Assembly: GCF_002073975.1 (NCBI RefSeq)
Contig: NZ_CP020384.1
Coordinates: forward strand, 1-64,000
Direction of reading: 5' to 3'
DNA from: Rhodovulum sp. MB263
GTDB taxonomy: Bacteria; Pseudomonadota; Alphaproteobacteria; Rhodobacterales; Rhodobacteraceae
Length of the DNA: 64,000 nucleotides
The position numbers and the translations under genes are program-made. Shown one piece after another: positions 41,558-51,142 of the stretch. Numbering within the stretch: the stretch's first letter is position 1; every line of letters starts with the position of its first letter. The notes beneath the pieces were generated by a model. It worked only from the letters and a program-made list of their open reading frames with translations. It made no database searches and was not told the DNA's origin.

Positions 41558-42109
41558 TCAGCGCGGGCTGCGCTTGGCCAGGATCCGCTGCAGCGTCCGC
41601 CGGTGCATGTTCAGACGGCGCGCAGTTTCCGAGACATTGCGGTCGCATTGCTCGTAGACCCGCTGGATATGCTCCCAGCGCACGCGGTCGGCCGACATCG
41701 GATTGTCGGGCGGCGGCGGCAGCGCCTCGCCATTCGACAGAAGCGCGGCCGTGACGTCATTTGCATCGGCGGGCTTCGACAGATAGTCGGTCGCGCCGAT
41801 CTTCACGGCCGCCACGGCGGTGGCAATGGCGCCATATCCGGTCAGCACCACGATCTTGGCATCGGGACGCTTCTCGCGCAGCGTCTCGACCACGTCGAGG
41901 CCGGTTCCATCCTCAAGCCTGAGATCGACGACCGCATAGGCCGGGGGCCGCGCCGAAGCGATGGCCTTTCCTGCCGCGACCGTCTCGGCCATTTCGGGCT
42001 GGAACCCCCGCTTTTCCATCGCCCGCGCCAGACGCCTTAAAAAAGGCTCGTCATCGTCGACAATCAACAAGGACGGGTCTTCCCCGATTTCATACTCCTG
42101 CTCAGCCAT
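41558..42109 (-). CDS. regA: global redox response regulator RegA (PrrA/ActR)
   Basis: A 183-residue response regulator. The receiver domain has acidic residues IVDDDEP, phosphorylated Asp62 in VVDLRLEDG, and the lysine in LSKPAD. A proline linker (ALPPPPDNP) and the short Fis-type HTH (VYEQCDRNVSETARRLNMHRRTLQ) follow. RegA activates photosynthesis, carbon and nitrogen fixation genes at low oxygen. Partner kinase regB and senC lie next to it in the classical divergent arrangement. Confidence 0.97.
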   Translation of the reverse strand: MAEQEYEIGEDPSLLIVDDDEPFLRRLARAMEKRGFQPEMAETVAAGKAIASARPPAYAVVDLRLEDGTGLDVVETLREKRPDAKIVVLTGYGAIATAVAAVKIGATDYLSKPADANDVTAALLSNGEALPPPPDNPMSADRVRWEHIQRVYEQCDRNVSETARRLNMHRRTLQRILAKRSPR

Positions 42110-42188
42110 GCGACACCCTCCTGGTGAGCGTAATATTCCGGTTGTTCTAGAATGTTAACGCGGCAGGGTCAATTTAACTCGTTTCGGC

Positions 42189-42824
42189 TCAGTCCAGGCT
42201 CCGGACGCGATCGACAAAGCAGGCAACCCGCGCCGCCATGTCCTCGGGCGTGACGTCCCGCTCGAAGGCCTCGACCACACCCGTTTCGGGGAAGGCGAGA
42301 TAGGTGAAGGTCGAGTGATCGATCAGGTAATAGGGGTCTTCCGGGTCGCGGATGCGGTAGAAGGTGCGATAGGCCCGGCTTGCCGTCCGCACCTGCTCGG
42401 GCGTCCCGGTCAAAGCCAGCATCCGCGGATGCATCATCGAGGCGAAGGCCGCCAGCGCCTCGGGCGTATCGCGGGCCGGATCGACCGAGATGAAGACCGG
42501 GCGCACCTCATAGCCGCGTCCCTCCAGCAGATCGACCGCATCGGCATTGCGGGCATTGTCGAACGGGCAGACATCGGGGCAGAAAGTATAGCCGAAATAG
42601 ATCAGCGTCGGCCCGGCGATCACGTCGGTCTCGGTCAGAGCGGTTCCGGTCTGGTCGGTCAGGGTGAAGGGACCGCCGAGTTCGGACAGCCCCGGGCGCG
42701 GCCCGCCGTTGCGGCAGGAGGCAAAACGGTCCTCGGGCGCCCAGGGGCCCCAGATGAACAGCGCAGGCACCGCGACCGCCGCCAGCGCCACACCGGCCGC
42801 AACCGCCAGAACGATCCGTTTCAT
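42189..42824 (-). CDS. senC: SCO1/SenC/PrrC copper-binding protein
   Basis: This 211-residue membrane-anchored thioredoxin-fold protein has one N-terminal helix (about 4-26), the copper-binding CPDVCP motif (about 81-86) and the conserved histidine in YLIDHSTFTYL. It delivers copper to cytochrome c oxidase and influences the RegBA redox signal. Gene order senC-regA, divergent from regB, is as in Rhodobacter. The C-terminal domain is complete. Confidence 0.95.
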   Translation of the reverse strand: MKRIVLAVAAGVALAAVAVPALFIWGPWAPEDRFASCRNGGPRPGLSELGGPFTLTDQTGTALTETDVIAGPTLIYFGYTFCPDVCPFDNARNADAVDLLEGRGYEVRPVFISVDPARDTPEALAAFASMMHPRMLALTGTPEQVRTASRAYRTFYRIRDPEDPYYLIDHSTFTYLAFPETGVVEAFERDVTPEDMAARVACFVDRVRSLD

Positions 42825-42919
42825 CCGCGCCTCCTTCGCCGCCGGCCTTCAGGTGCATGTCGCATTGATCGACCGTCTCGCCCCGATTAACAAGAGGCAA
42901 GCCTGAACCTGGGGGTCCG

Positions 42920-44314
42920 ATGTCCGATATCGCAACCGGCCTGCTGCCGCCGACGGAGCGCAGCAACTGGATCCGCCTGCGGACCCTGATCCTGCTGCGA
43001 TGGGCCGCCGTCGCCGGTCAGGTCGTCGCCATCGCGGTTGCCAATCTCTATTTCCATATCCAGCTCGATCTGGGCCTGTGCCTGCTGGTGGTGGGGGTCA
43101 GCGTGCTGGCCAATGTGATCGCCGTCGCGATCTATCCCGAGAACCGGCGCCTGTCCGAGAACGAGGCGATGCTGACGCTGCTGTTCGACGTGGTGCAGCT
43201 TTCGGCACTGCTGTTTCTGACCGGCGGGCTCAACAACCCCTTCGCGCTGATGCTGCTGACGCCGGTCACCATCTCGGCGACGGCGCTGGGGCGGATGTCG
43301 ACGCTGTTCATCGCCCATACCGCCTTCGCGCTGATCACGCTGATGACCTTCTACCATGTGCCGCTGATCGATGCCGCAGGCGAGATCCAGGAATTGCCGC
43401 ATCTCTTCCTGTTCGGCTTCTGGGCCGCGCTGGTAATCGGGATCTCCTTCCTCGGGCTTTATGCCGACCGCATCACCTCCGAGATGAACAAGATGTCCGA
43501 CGCGCTCCTGGCGACCCAGATGGCGCTGGCCCGCGAGCAGAAGCTGACCGATCTGGGCGGCGTCGTCGCCGCCGCCGCGCATGAGCTCGGCACGCCGCTG
43601 GCCACGATCAAGCTGATCAGCTCGGAACTCATGGACGAGGTCGAGGACAAGCCCGGCCTGCGCGAGGATATCGAGACGCTGCGAGAGCAGGCCGATCGCT
43701 GCCGCGACATCCTTCGCTCGATGGGGCGCGCGGGCAAGGACGACCTGCATATGCATACCGCGCCGCTGAAGGCGGTGATCGACGAGGCGGCCGAGCCGCA
43801 TCTGGACCGCGGCAAGGAGATCATCTTCAGCTTCGATCCGATCCATGGCGGCAGCCCGCGGATGCCGGTGATCTACCGCCGCCCCGAAGTGATCCACGGG
43901 CTCAGGAACCTGATCCAGAATGCCGTGGATTTCGCCGAAAGCCGGGTCTGGGTCGTGGGACAATGGACCCAGACCGAGATCAGCGTGCGGATCATGGATG
44001 ACGGCCCGGGCTATCCGCCACATCTGCTGGGCCGCATTGGCGACCCGTTCGTCCGGCAGCGCAAGAACCCGGAACAGCAGAAGAAACGTCCCGAATATGA
44101 AGGGATGGGGCTTGGGCTGTTCATCGCCAAGACCATGCTCGAGCGCTCGGGCGCGACCCTGAGCTTCGCCAATGGGCGCGACCCGATGCTGACCTCCGAG
44201 CGCTCGGACCAGCGCGGCGCCGTGGTCGAGGTCGAATGGCCCGCCTCCAAGATCGGCGTCAGCGCCGAGGCCCAGCTTGCGGCACTTGGCGAGAATGCCC
44301 CGATCGAAGCATGA
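42920..44314 (+). CDS. regB: redox sensor histidine kinase RegB (PrrB/ActS)
   Basis: A 464-residue kinase has six membrane helices in residues 25-185, including the quinone-sensing GGLNNPF at 102-108. The phosphorylated His221 lies in AAAHELGTPLATIK, the redox-active Cys261 in EQADRCRDILRSMG, and the ATP-binding N, G1 and G2 boxes follow (NLIQNAVDFAES, DDGPGYPPHLL, GMGLGLFIAKTM). It phosphorylates RegA when the quinone pool is reduced. All residues needed for signalling are intact. Confidence 0.97.
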   Translation: MSDIATGLLPPTERSNWIRLRTLILLRWAAVAGQVVAIAVANLYFHIQLDLGLCLLVVGVSVLANVIAVAIYPENRRLSENEAMLTLLFDVVQLSALLFLTGGLNNPFALMLLTPVTISATALGRMSTLFIAHTAFALITLMTFYHVPLIDAAGEIQELPHLFLFGFWAALVIGISFLGLYADRITSEMNKMSDALLATQMALAREQKLTDLGGVVAAAAHELGTPLATIKLISSELMDEVEDKPGLREDIETLREQADRCRDILRSMGRAGKDDLHMHTAPLKAVIDEAAEPHLDRGKEIIFSFDPIHGGSPRMPVIYRRPEVIHGLRNLIQNAVDFAESRVWVVGQWTQTEISVRIMDDGPGYPPHLLGRIGDPFVRQRKNPEQQKKRPEYEGMGLGLFIAKTMLERSGATLSFANGRDPMLTSERSDQRGAVVEVEWPASKIGVSAEAQLAALGENAPIEA

Positions 44315-44416
44315 GGCCATAGCAATTCCAGATAAACACGCATAGGTTGAATTAACTGGAAATTAACCAAGGTGACCGCTTACTGAACAGGATCAACGAA
44401 GGATTCTCGCCGCACC

Positions 44417-45964
44417 ATGGACATCGACTGGGGATTTGCGCTGGTTCTGTCGGGTATCTCGCTGACGAGCGCAGTGGCGGCACTGTTCGTGCTGCATTTT
44501 CTGCCCCGGAGGCCCCGCGATCCGGCGGCCGAGGCCCAGGGCGACATGGTGTTTCTCTTCGATGGCGAGCATCTCGTCGATGCCACCCCGGATGGCCGCC
44601 GCTTTCTGGCCGGCGGGCCGAAGGGCCTGACCGACTGGCAACGCTTCTGTGCGCTGATCGTGCCGCGCTTTCCCGGCTTTCCCGAACGGATGGAACGGCT
44701 TCCCAAGGACGGCTCGGCGCTGCTTGCCGAGGCCGGGGGCGAGGCCCAGCTGACCGCCGTCTGGCTTGACGGTGTGATCCGGCTGACGCTGCGGATGCCG
44801 CGCTTCGACGATCGGGCCGACCTGACCGATGCCCAAAGCCTGGCCGCCCTGACCGCCGAGCTGGCCACCCTGCGCGACGTGGTCGAGGCGATGCCCACCC
44901 CGGCCTGGCAACGCGACGAGAAGGGCGGCGTGGCCTGGGCCAACAGCGCCTATCTCGACATCGTGCGCGGCCGCCATGACGAAGGCCAGATCGTCTGGCC
45001 GCTGCCGGTGCTGTTCCCGCAGGACTTCGGCGAAAGCGGCGCGCCCCGGCGCCAGGCCATCGACATCGGCGCCGACCGCGACCGCTGGTTCGATTGCGTT
45101 TCGGTCGAGGCTCACGGGGCCTCGCTGCATTTCGCGCTTCCGGCCGATGCCACGGTCCGGGCCGAAACGGCACTGCGCAACTTCGTCCAGACCCTGACCA
45201 AGACCTTCGCCGAGCTGCCCATCGGGCTTGCCGTCTTCAACCGCACGCGCGAGCTGGTGCTGTTCAACCCGGCCATTTCCGAGCTGTTCAATCTCGAGCC
45301 CGAATTCCTGACCGGCCGGCCCACGCTTCTGAACCTGCTAGACCGGCTGCGCGAAACCCGGATGATGCCCGAGCCCAAGAATTTCCGGTCCTGGCGCGAA
45401 CAGATCCTGCGGCTGGAACGCGATGCCTGCGACGGCGTCTATTCCGATACCTGGACGCTGCCCGGCGGGCAGGTCTACCGGGTGACCGGGCGGCCGCATC
45501 CCGATGGCGCCGTGGCCTTCCTGTTCGAGGATATCAGCACCGAAATGTCGATGACCCGGCGCTTCCGCAGCGAGATCGAAACCGGTCAGGCGGTGATCGA
45601 CTCGCTGCCAGAGGCCATGGCCGTGTTCTCCAGCGCCGGAATTCTGACGCTCTCGAACAGCGCCTATGCCAAACTTTGGGGCGAGGACCCGCGGCTTGTG
45701 ATGGGCAATACCGACATCTCCGGCGCCACCGCGCAATGGCAGGCGCAATGCCTGCCGGGCCCGTCCGAGGCCGGGTCCGAGCTGCCGCGCCGCATCCGCC
45801 AGCGCGAGGCCTGGAGCTGCGAATTGTTCCGCCGCGACGGCCAGAGGCTGGACTGTCATCTCAAGCCCATCGCAGGCGGCTGCATGCTGGTCGAATTCCG
45901 TCCGGCCGCCGCCCGCACCGAAGCGCGCGAAACACCCGCCATCCCGCGCGCCTCTTCCGCCTGA
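44417..45964 (+). CDS. membrane-anchored multi-PAS protein
   Basis: A 515-residue protein with an N-terminal transmembrane helix (about 6-29, LVLSGISLTSAVAALFVLHFL) and at least three PAS-like regions (about 150-250, 260-380 with LPIGLAVFNRTRELVLFNPA, and 395-490 with LPEAMAVFSSAGILTLSNSAY). No kinase, cyclase or other output domain is present. It lies downstream of regB, so it may sense redox or small ligands and act on a partner protein. The role is unknown. Confidence 0.82.
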   Translation: MDIDWGFALVLSGISLTSAVAALFVLHFLPRRPRDPAAEAQGDMVFLFDGEHLVDATPDGRRFLAGGPKGLTDWQRFCALIVPRFPGFPERMERLPKDGSALLAEAGGEAQLTAVWLDGVIRLTLRMPRFDDRADLTDAQSLAALTAELATLRDVVEAMPTPAWQRDEKGGVAWANSAYLDIVRGRHDEGQIVWPLPVLFPQDFGESGAPRRQAIDIGADRDRWFDCVSVEAHGASLHFALPADATVRAETALRNFVQTLTKTFAELPIGLAVFNRTRELVLFNPAISELFNLEPEFLTGRPTLLNLLDRLRETRMMPEPKNFRSWREQILRLERDACDGVYSDTWTLPGGQVYRVTGRPHPDGAVAFLFEDISTEMSMTRRFRSEIETGQAVIDSLPEAMAVFSSAGILTLSNSAYAKLWGEDPRLVMGNTDISGATAQWQAQCLPGPSEAGSELPRRIRQREAWSCELFRRDGQRLDCHLKPIAGGCMLVEFRPAAARTEARETPAIPRASSA

Positions 45965-46005
45965 TCCCGCTTGCGGCAAGCGGGGCAGGCGTTACAACGG
46001 GCCCC

Positions 46006-46533
46006 ATGTCCGCCACCCGCCTCACCCTCACGCTGGCCTCCGAGGCCATGACCCGCGCGCTCGCAGACCGGCTCGCAGACCGGCTCGGGCCCGGCGATAC
46101 GCTGCTGCTCGACGGCCCGATCGGGGCGGGCAAGACCGCCTTCGCCCGGGCGCTGATCCAGGCGGCACAGGCCAGGGCCGGGCGCGACCCCGAAGACGTG
46201 CCCTCGCCGACCTTCACCCTGGTCCAGACCTACGAGGCCGGGGAATTCGAGATCTGGCATGCCGATCTCTACCGCCTCGGCCATCCGCAGGAGGTGATGG
46301 AACTCGGGCTGGACGAGGCCTTCGACACCGCGCTCTGCCTGATCGAATGGCCCGACCGGCTGGGCGATCTGGCCCCCCCGGGCGCGCTGCGCCTGGCCCT
46401 TGCGCCGGGCGGGACCGAGACCCTGCGCCATGCCAGCTTCACCGCCGCCGGCTCCGTCTGGGCCGACCGCCTGTCGCCGATCCTGACCGAACTCCAGACC
46501 GAAATTCAGACCGGGACCGCCCCCGATGCGTGA
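46006..46533 (+). CDS. tsaE: tRNA threonylcarbamoyladenosine biosynthesis ATPase TsaE
   Basis: This 175-residue P-loop protein (Walker A LDGPIGAGKTAFARAL, about residues 36-50; PSPTFTLVQTYE; HADLYRL; LIEWPDRLG) is required for t6A formation by resetting the TsaBD complex. It is a little longer than the E. coli protein because of a proline-poor C-terminal extension. It overlaps the next gene by eight bases and starts the amgK-murU-addBA run. Confidence 0.94.
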   Translation: MSATRLTLTLASEAMTRALADRLADRLGPGDTLLLDGPIGAGKTAFARALIQAAQARAGRDPEDVPSPTFTLVQTYEAGEFEIWHADLYRLGHPQEVMELGLDEAFDTALCLIEWPDRLGDLAPPGALRLALAPGGTETLRHASFTAAGSVWADRLSPILTELQTEIQTGTAPDA

Positions 46534-47536
46534 CACCGCAATCACCGATTTCCTCGCCCGTGCCGGCTGGGCCGGGGCCCGCCGCGCAGCCCTTGCGGGC
46601 GACGCGTCGAACCGCCGCTACGAGCGGCTCGCGCAGAACACCGGCGCGACCGCCGTCCTGATGGATGCCGACCCGGCGAAAGGCGAGGATGTGCGCCCCT
46701 TCGTCGCCATCGCCCGCCATCTCTCGGCGCTCGGGCTCTCGGCCCCCGCGATCCTCGCCGAGGACAGCGCTGCGGGCCTGCTTCTGCTCGAGGATCTGGG
46801 CGATGACCTTTTCGTCCGCATTTCCGCCCGCGCGCCCGGGCTCGAAGAACCGCTTTACGCCACCGCGACCGACCTTCTGGTCCGGCTGCACCAGGCGCCG
46901 CTGCCCGAGGGCCTCGCGCCCTACAGCCCCGCCGAGATGGCCGAGCTCGGCTGCCTGCCGTGCCGCTGGTACCTCTCCGGGCTGGGCCTCACCGCGCCCG
47001 AGGACGAGATCGCCGGGATCCGGGCCGGGTTGGAAACGCTTCTGGCCGAAGCCGCCCCGCCCTCGGTCCTGATCCTGCGCGACTATCACGCCGAGAACCT
47101 GCTCTGGCTGCCCGCGCGGGACGGGGTCGCGCGGGTCGGGCTGCTCGATTTCCAGGATGCCCGGATCGGGCACCCGGCCTATGATCTCGTCTCGCTGCTG
47201 GAGGATGCGCGACGCGACGTGCCCCCCGCGCTGCAGGCCCGGATGCGCGCGCGCTATGTCGCCGCAACCGGCACCGATGCCGCGGATTTCGAGCGCGCTT
47301 ATGCCGTGGCCGGGGCCCAGCGCAACCTGCGCATCCTGGGCGTCTTCGCCCGGCTCTGCCTGCGCGACGGCAAGCCCGGCTATCTGCCGATGATACCGCG
47401 CGTCTGGGGCCACCTCATGAAGGATCTCGCGCATCCCGCGCTGGCCGCACTGCGCGCGCCGCTGCTGCGCCTGCTGCCGCCGCCCGAGCCCGAGTGTCTC
47501 GACCGGATCGCAAGCCGATGCGCCCCGCGTCGCTGA
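46526..47536 (+). CDS. amgK: sugar kinase of cell-wall recycling, AmgK-like
   Basis: A 336-residue aminoglycoside phosphotransferase-fold kinase. ATP/sugar motifs LILRDYHAENLLWL (catalytic Asp) and VGLLDFQDARIGHPAYDLVS (metal Asp) are present. AmgK phosphorylates the anomeric position of N-acetylmuramic acid and N-acetylglucosamine; MurU, next in line, then attaches UMP. The tsaE-amgK-murU order is typical. It carries the APH signature rather than a bona fide drug-resistance gene. Confidence 0.9.
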   Translation: MRDTAITDFLARAGWAGARRAALAGDASNRRYERLAQNTGATAVLMDADPAKGEDVRPFVAIARHLSALGLSAPAILAEDSAAGLLLLEDLGDDLFVRISARAPGLEEPLYATATDLLVRLHQAPLPEGLAPYSPAEMAELGCLPCRWYLSGLGLTAPEDEIAGIRAGLETLLAEAAPPSVLILRDYHAENLLWLPARDGVARVGLLDFQDARIGHPAYDLVSLLEDARRDVPPALQARMRARYVAATGTDAADFERAYAVAGAQRNLRILGVFARLCLRDGKPGYLPMIPRVWGHLMKDLAHPALAALRAPLLRLLPPPEPECLDRIASRCAPRR

Positions 47537-48210
47537 TGATCTTCGGGGCCGGGTTCGGCACCCGGATGCGGCCGTTGACCGACGACCGCCCGAAACCGCT
47601 GATCGAGGTCGCGGGCAAACCGCTGATCGACCATGCGCTGGCGCTGGCCCCGGATGCGGGCATCCGCCAGATCGCTGTCAACGCCCATTACCGCGCCGGG
47701 CAGCTGGCGGCGTATCTCGCGGGCCGGCCCGGCCTCACCGTCCTGCATGAAACCGACGCCATCCTCGATACCGGCGGCGGGCTGCGCAATGCGCTGCCCG
47801 TTCTGGGCGGCGATCCGGTCTTCACGCTGAACAGCGATGCGGTCTGGACCGGGCCGAACCCGCTTTGCATGCTTGCCGAGGCCTGGGACCCGGCCCGGAT
47901 GGACGGCCTGTTGCTGCTGATCCCGCGCGGGCAGGCGACCGGCCATTCGGGCCGGGGCGATTTTCTCATCGACCCGGAGGGCCGCCTGAAGCGTGGCCCG
48001 GGGGCCGTCTATTCGGGCGCCCAGATCCTCAGGACCGACGGTCTTGCCGAAATCCCCGAACGGGTCTTTTCGCTGAACCGGCTCTGGGACCGGATGCTGG
48101 CCGGGGGGCGGCTTCACGGCATCCTGCATCCCGGCGGCTGGTGCGATGTCGGCCATCCGGACGGTATCGCCGAGGCCGAGGCACTGTTGGCGGGGCAGGG
48201 CGATGTTTGA
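47518..48210 (+). CDS. murU: N-acetylmuramate-1-phosphate uridylyltransferase, MurU-like
   Basis: A 230-residue nucleotidyltransferase of the sugar-phosphate NTP-transferase class (SLMIFGAGFGTRMRPLTDDRPKP, PLIDHAL, TGGGLRNALP, FTLNSDAVW) and a C-terminal WCDVGHPDG. It turns MurNAc-1-phosphate into UDP-MurNAc for cell-wall recycling. ATG 47518 follows the overlap with amgK; GTG 47494 is possible but lacks family character. Confidence 0.9.
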   Translation: MRPASLMIFGAGFGTRMRPLTDDRPKPLIEVAGKPLIDHALALAPDAGIRQIAVNAHYRAGQLAAYLAGRPGLTVLHETDAILDTGGGLRNALPVLGGDPVFTLNSDAVWTGPNPLCMLAEAWDPARMDGLLLLIPRGQATGHSGRGDFLIDPEGRLKRGPGAVYSGAQILRTDGLAEIPERVFSLNRLWDRMLAGGRLHGILHPGGWCDVGHPDGIAEAEALLAGQGDV

Positions 48211-51142
48211 AGGACCGGCGCCCCGCCTGTTCGGCCTGCCGCCCGGCGCCGATTTCCCGCGCGAGCTGCTGATCGGGCTGGAACAGAGACTGTCCGGCGC
48301 CCCTCCCGAGGCCTGGGCCGAGGTCGAGATCTGGGTCAATACCGAGCGGATGCGGCGCCGGATCGTCGATCTGTTCCAGGCCGGGCCGCCGCGCCTTCTG
48401 CCCCGCATCCGGCTGGTGACCGACCTTGCGCGCCATCCGATCCTCGCGGATCTTCCGGCACCGGTCTCGCCGCTCAGACGGCGGCTGGAACTGGGGCAAC
48501 TGGTGCGGGCGCTGCTCGACCGCGCCCCCGATCTGGCCGCGCGCGGCTCGGCCTTCGATCTGGCCGACAGCCTTGCCGCCCTGCTTGATGAGATGCAGGC
48601 CGAGGGCGTGCCGCCGCGGGTGCTGCACGATCTCGATGTCGGTAACCTCTCGGCGCATTGGGCCCGGGCCCGGCAATTCGTGACGCTGGTCGAGACCTGG
48701 CTCGGCCCCGACCTGTCGGGGCGTCCCGGCGGCGGCGCCAGGCAGCGCCTCGCGGTCGAGCGGCTGACCGAGCGCTGGCGCGCCGATCCGCCCCGCCATC
48801 CGGTGATCGTCGCGGGCACCACCGGCTCGCGCGGGGCAACAGCGCTGTTCCTGCGCGAGGCCGCCCGGCTGCCGCAGGGCGCCGCAGTCCTGCCCGGCTA
48901 TGATTTCGACATGCCCGCCGCGATCTGGGACGGGCTCGACGATGCGCTGGCGGCCGAGGACCACCCGCAATACCGCTTCCGCCGTATCCTCAACGACAGC
49001 GGGCTTGGGCCGGGCGATGTGCAGCCATGGCGCGCCGAGGCCGGACCTCCGAACCCGCCGCGCACCCGGCTGATCTCGCTCGCGCTCCGGCCCGCCCCGG
49101 TCACCGATCAGTGGATGGAGGACGGGCCCCGTCTGACCGGGCTCGACCGCGCAACAGAGGCGCTGACGCTGATCGAGGCGCCCTCGCCGCGGGCCGAGGC
49201 GCTGGCCATCGCGCTGCGGCTGCGCCGTGCCGCCGAGGACGGGCAAAGCGCTGCGCTGGTCAGCCCCGACCGGACCCTGACCCGCCAGGTCACCGCCGCG
49301 CTCGACCGCTGGGGCATCCGGCCCGATGACAGCGCCGGCACCCCGCTGCCGCTGTCGCCGCCGGGCCGGTTCCTGCGTCAGGTCGCGGCGCTGTTCGGCC
49401 GGGCGCTGACGGTCGAGACCCTGCTGTCGCTGCTCAAGCACCCGCTGACCGCCTCGAGCCCAGGCCTGCGCGCCAATCACCTGCGCTGGACCCGCGAGCT
49501 TGAACTGCATCTGCGGCGGCACGGACCCGCCTTTCCCGACGGCCCGGCCCTGACAGGCTGGGCCGAAGGCCACGAAGATGGCCGCGAGGCCTGGGCCGCC
49601 TGGCTAGCCGAGGCTCTGGAGGGACCGGATCGGGCCGGAACAGAGCCGCTTTGCGCCCATGTCGCGCGGCACCGTCAGTTGGCCGAAACCCTCGCCGCCG
49701 GGCCGGACGCCGAGGGCAGCGGCGCGCTCTGGCTGGAAGAGGCCGGCCTGCAGGCGCGGGCCGCGCTCGACCTGCTCGAGGCCGAGGCAGATGCGGGCGG
49801 CGAGATGACCCCGGCCGATTTCTCGGCCCTGCTCGACTCGGTCCTGCGCGACGGTTCGGTCCGCAGCGCGGTCGCACCGCATCCGGGGGTGATGATTTGG
49901 GGCACGCTCGAGGCCCGCGTCCAGGGCGCCGACCTGGTGATCCTCGCCGGGCTGAACGAAGGCATCTGGCCCGAGACCCCGCCGCCCGATCCCTGGCTGA
50001 ACCGGCAGATGCGGGCCGAGGCGGGCCTGTTGCTGCCGGAACGTCAGATAGGACTGGCCGCGCATGACTTCCAGCAGGCGATCTGCGCCCCCGAGGTGGT
50101 GATCTCGCGCGCGATCCGCACCGCCGAGGCCCAGACCGTGCCCGCGCGCTGGCTGAACCGGCTGACCAACCTGATGGAGGGGCTGGGCAGCACTGGCGGC
50201 CCCGAGGCGCTGGCCGCGATGCGGGCGCGGGGGAAAGGCTGGCTTGCGATGGCGCAGGCGCTCGACCGGCCAACCGCACCACTGCCCGCCGCGCACCGCC
50301 CCTCGCCCCGGCCCCCCGTCGAGCAGCGTCCCGAGCGGCTGTCGGTAACGGCGATCGAGCGGCTGATCCGCGACCCCTATGCCGTCTATGCCCGCCATAT
50401 CCTGCGGCTGAAGCGTCTCGACCCGCTGGTGCGCAGCGCCGATGCGCCGCTGCGGGGCACCGTCCTGCACAAGGTGATGGAGCGGTTTCTGGACCGGCCC
50501 ATCGACCCCGATCCGGCCCGCGCCCGGGCCGATCTGATGGCCATCGCCGATGAGGTTCTTGCGACCGACGCGCCCTGGCCCGCCGCCCGCGCGCTCTGGC
50601 GGGCGCGGCTCGGACGCGCGGCCGAAAGCTTCCTGCGCGACGAGGCGCGACGTCAGGCCGAGGCCGCCTGCATCGCCCGCGAACACCCGGGCGCGGCACG
50701 GCTGGAAAGCGGCTTCACCCTCACCGCGCAGGCCGACCGGATCGACCGCCGTCCCGATGGCCGCCTGATCGTCTATGATTACAAGACCGGCACGCCGCCC
50801 AGCCTGAAGGCGATGGAGGCCTTCGACAAGCAGCTGCTGCTGGAGGCCTGCATCGCCGAACGCGGCGGCTTCGAGGAGATCCCGGCCGCGCCCGTCGATC
50901 ACGTCACCTATATCGGCCTCGGCCAGCCGCCGAAGACCGTGACCAACAGCCTGGATGACGGTCTGGTCGCGCGCAGCTGGGCCGAGCTTGGGCGGCTGAT
51001 CGACCGCTATGCCCGTCCCGAACAGGGCTATACCGCCCGCAACCGGGTCCAGAAACGCAGCGACATCACCGATTACGATCTGCTGTCGCGCTTTGGCGAA
51101 TGGGACGAGACCGATCCGCCAAAACCGGAGGATGTGGGATGA
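48203..51142 (+). CDS. addB: AddB, double-strand break repair nuclease subunit
   Basis: This 979-residue inactive-helicase subunit of AddAB (alphaproteobacterial type) has an N-terminal region FGLPPGADFPRELLIGLEQR, a central WGTLEARVQGADLVILAGLNEGIWP motif shared with helicase-like proteins, and a C-terminal PD-(D/E)XK nuclease with catalytic LIVYDYKTGTPPS. With AddA it resects broken ends up to a Chi-like site and loads RecA. It overlaps murU by eight bases, and its stop overlaps addA by ATGA. Confidence 0.95.
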   Translation: MFEGPAPRLFGLPPGADFPRELLIGLEQRLSGAPPEAWAEVEIWVNTERMRRRIVDLFQAGPPRLLPRIRLVTDLARHPILADLPAPVSPLRRRLELGQLVRALLDRAPDLAARGSAFDLADSLAALLDEMQAEGVPPRVLHDLDVGNLSAHWARARQFVTLVETWLGPDLSGRPGGGARQRLAVERLTERWRADPPRHPVIVAGTTGSRGATALFLREAARLPQGAAVLPGYDFDMPAAIWDGLDDALAAEDHPQYRFRRILNDSGLGPGDVQPWRAEAGPPNPPRTRLISLALRPAPVTDQWMEDGPRLTGLDRATEALTLIEAPSPRAEALAIALRLRRAAEDGQSAALVSPDRTLTRQVTAALDRWGIRPDDSAGTPLPLSPPGRFLRQVAALFGRALTVETLLSLLKHPLTASSPGLRANHLRWTRELELHLRRHGPAFPDGPALTGWAEGHEDGREAWAAWLAEALEGPDRAGTEPLCAHVARHRQLAETLAAGPDAEGSGALWLEEAGLQARAALDLLEAEADAGGEMTPADFSALLDSVLRDGSVRSAVAPHPGVMIWGTLEARVQGADLVILAGLNEGIWPETPPPDPWLNRQMRAEAGLLLPERQIGLAAHDFQQAICAPEVVISRAIRTAEAQTVPARWLNRLTNLMEGLGSTGGPEALAAMRARGKGWLAMAQALDRPTAPLPAAHRPSPRPPVEQRPERLSVTAIERLIRDPYAVYARHILRLKRLDPLVRSADAPLRGTVLHKVMERFLDRPIDPDPARARADLMAIADEVLATDAPWPAARALWRARLGRAAESFLRDEARRQAEAACIAREHPGAARLESGFTLTAQADRIDRRPDGRLIVYDYKTGTPPSLKAMEAFDKQLLLEACIAERGGFEEIPAAPVDHVTYIGLGQPPKTVTNSLDDGLVARSWAELGRLIDRYARPEQGYTARNRVQKRSDITDYDLLSRFGEWDETDPPKPEDVG

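Noticed and set aside
42887-44320. 477-codon minus-strand frame opposite regB
   Set aside because: His/Arg/Gln-rich shadow; RegB on the plus strand has all kinase motifs.
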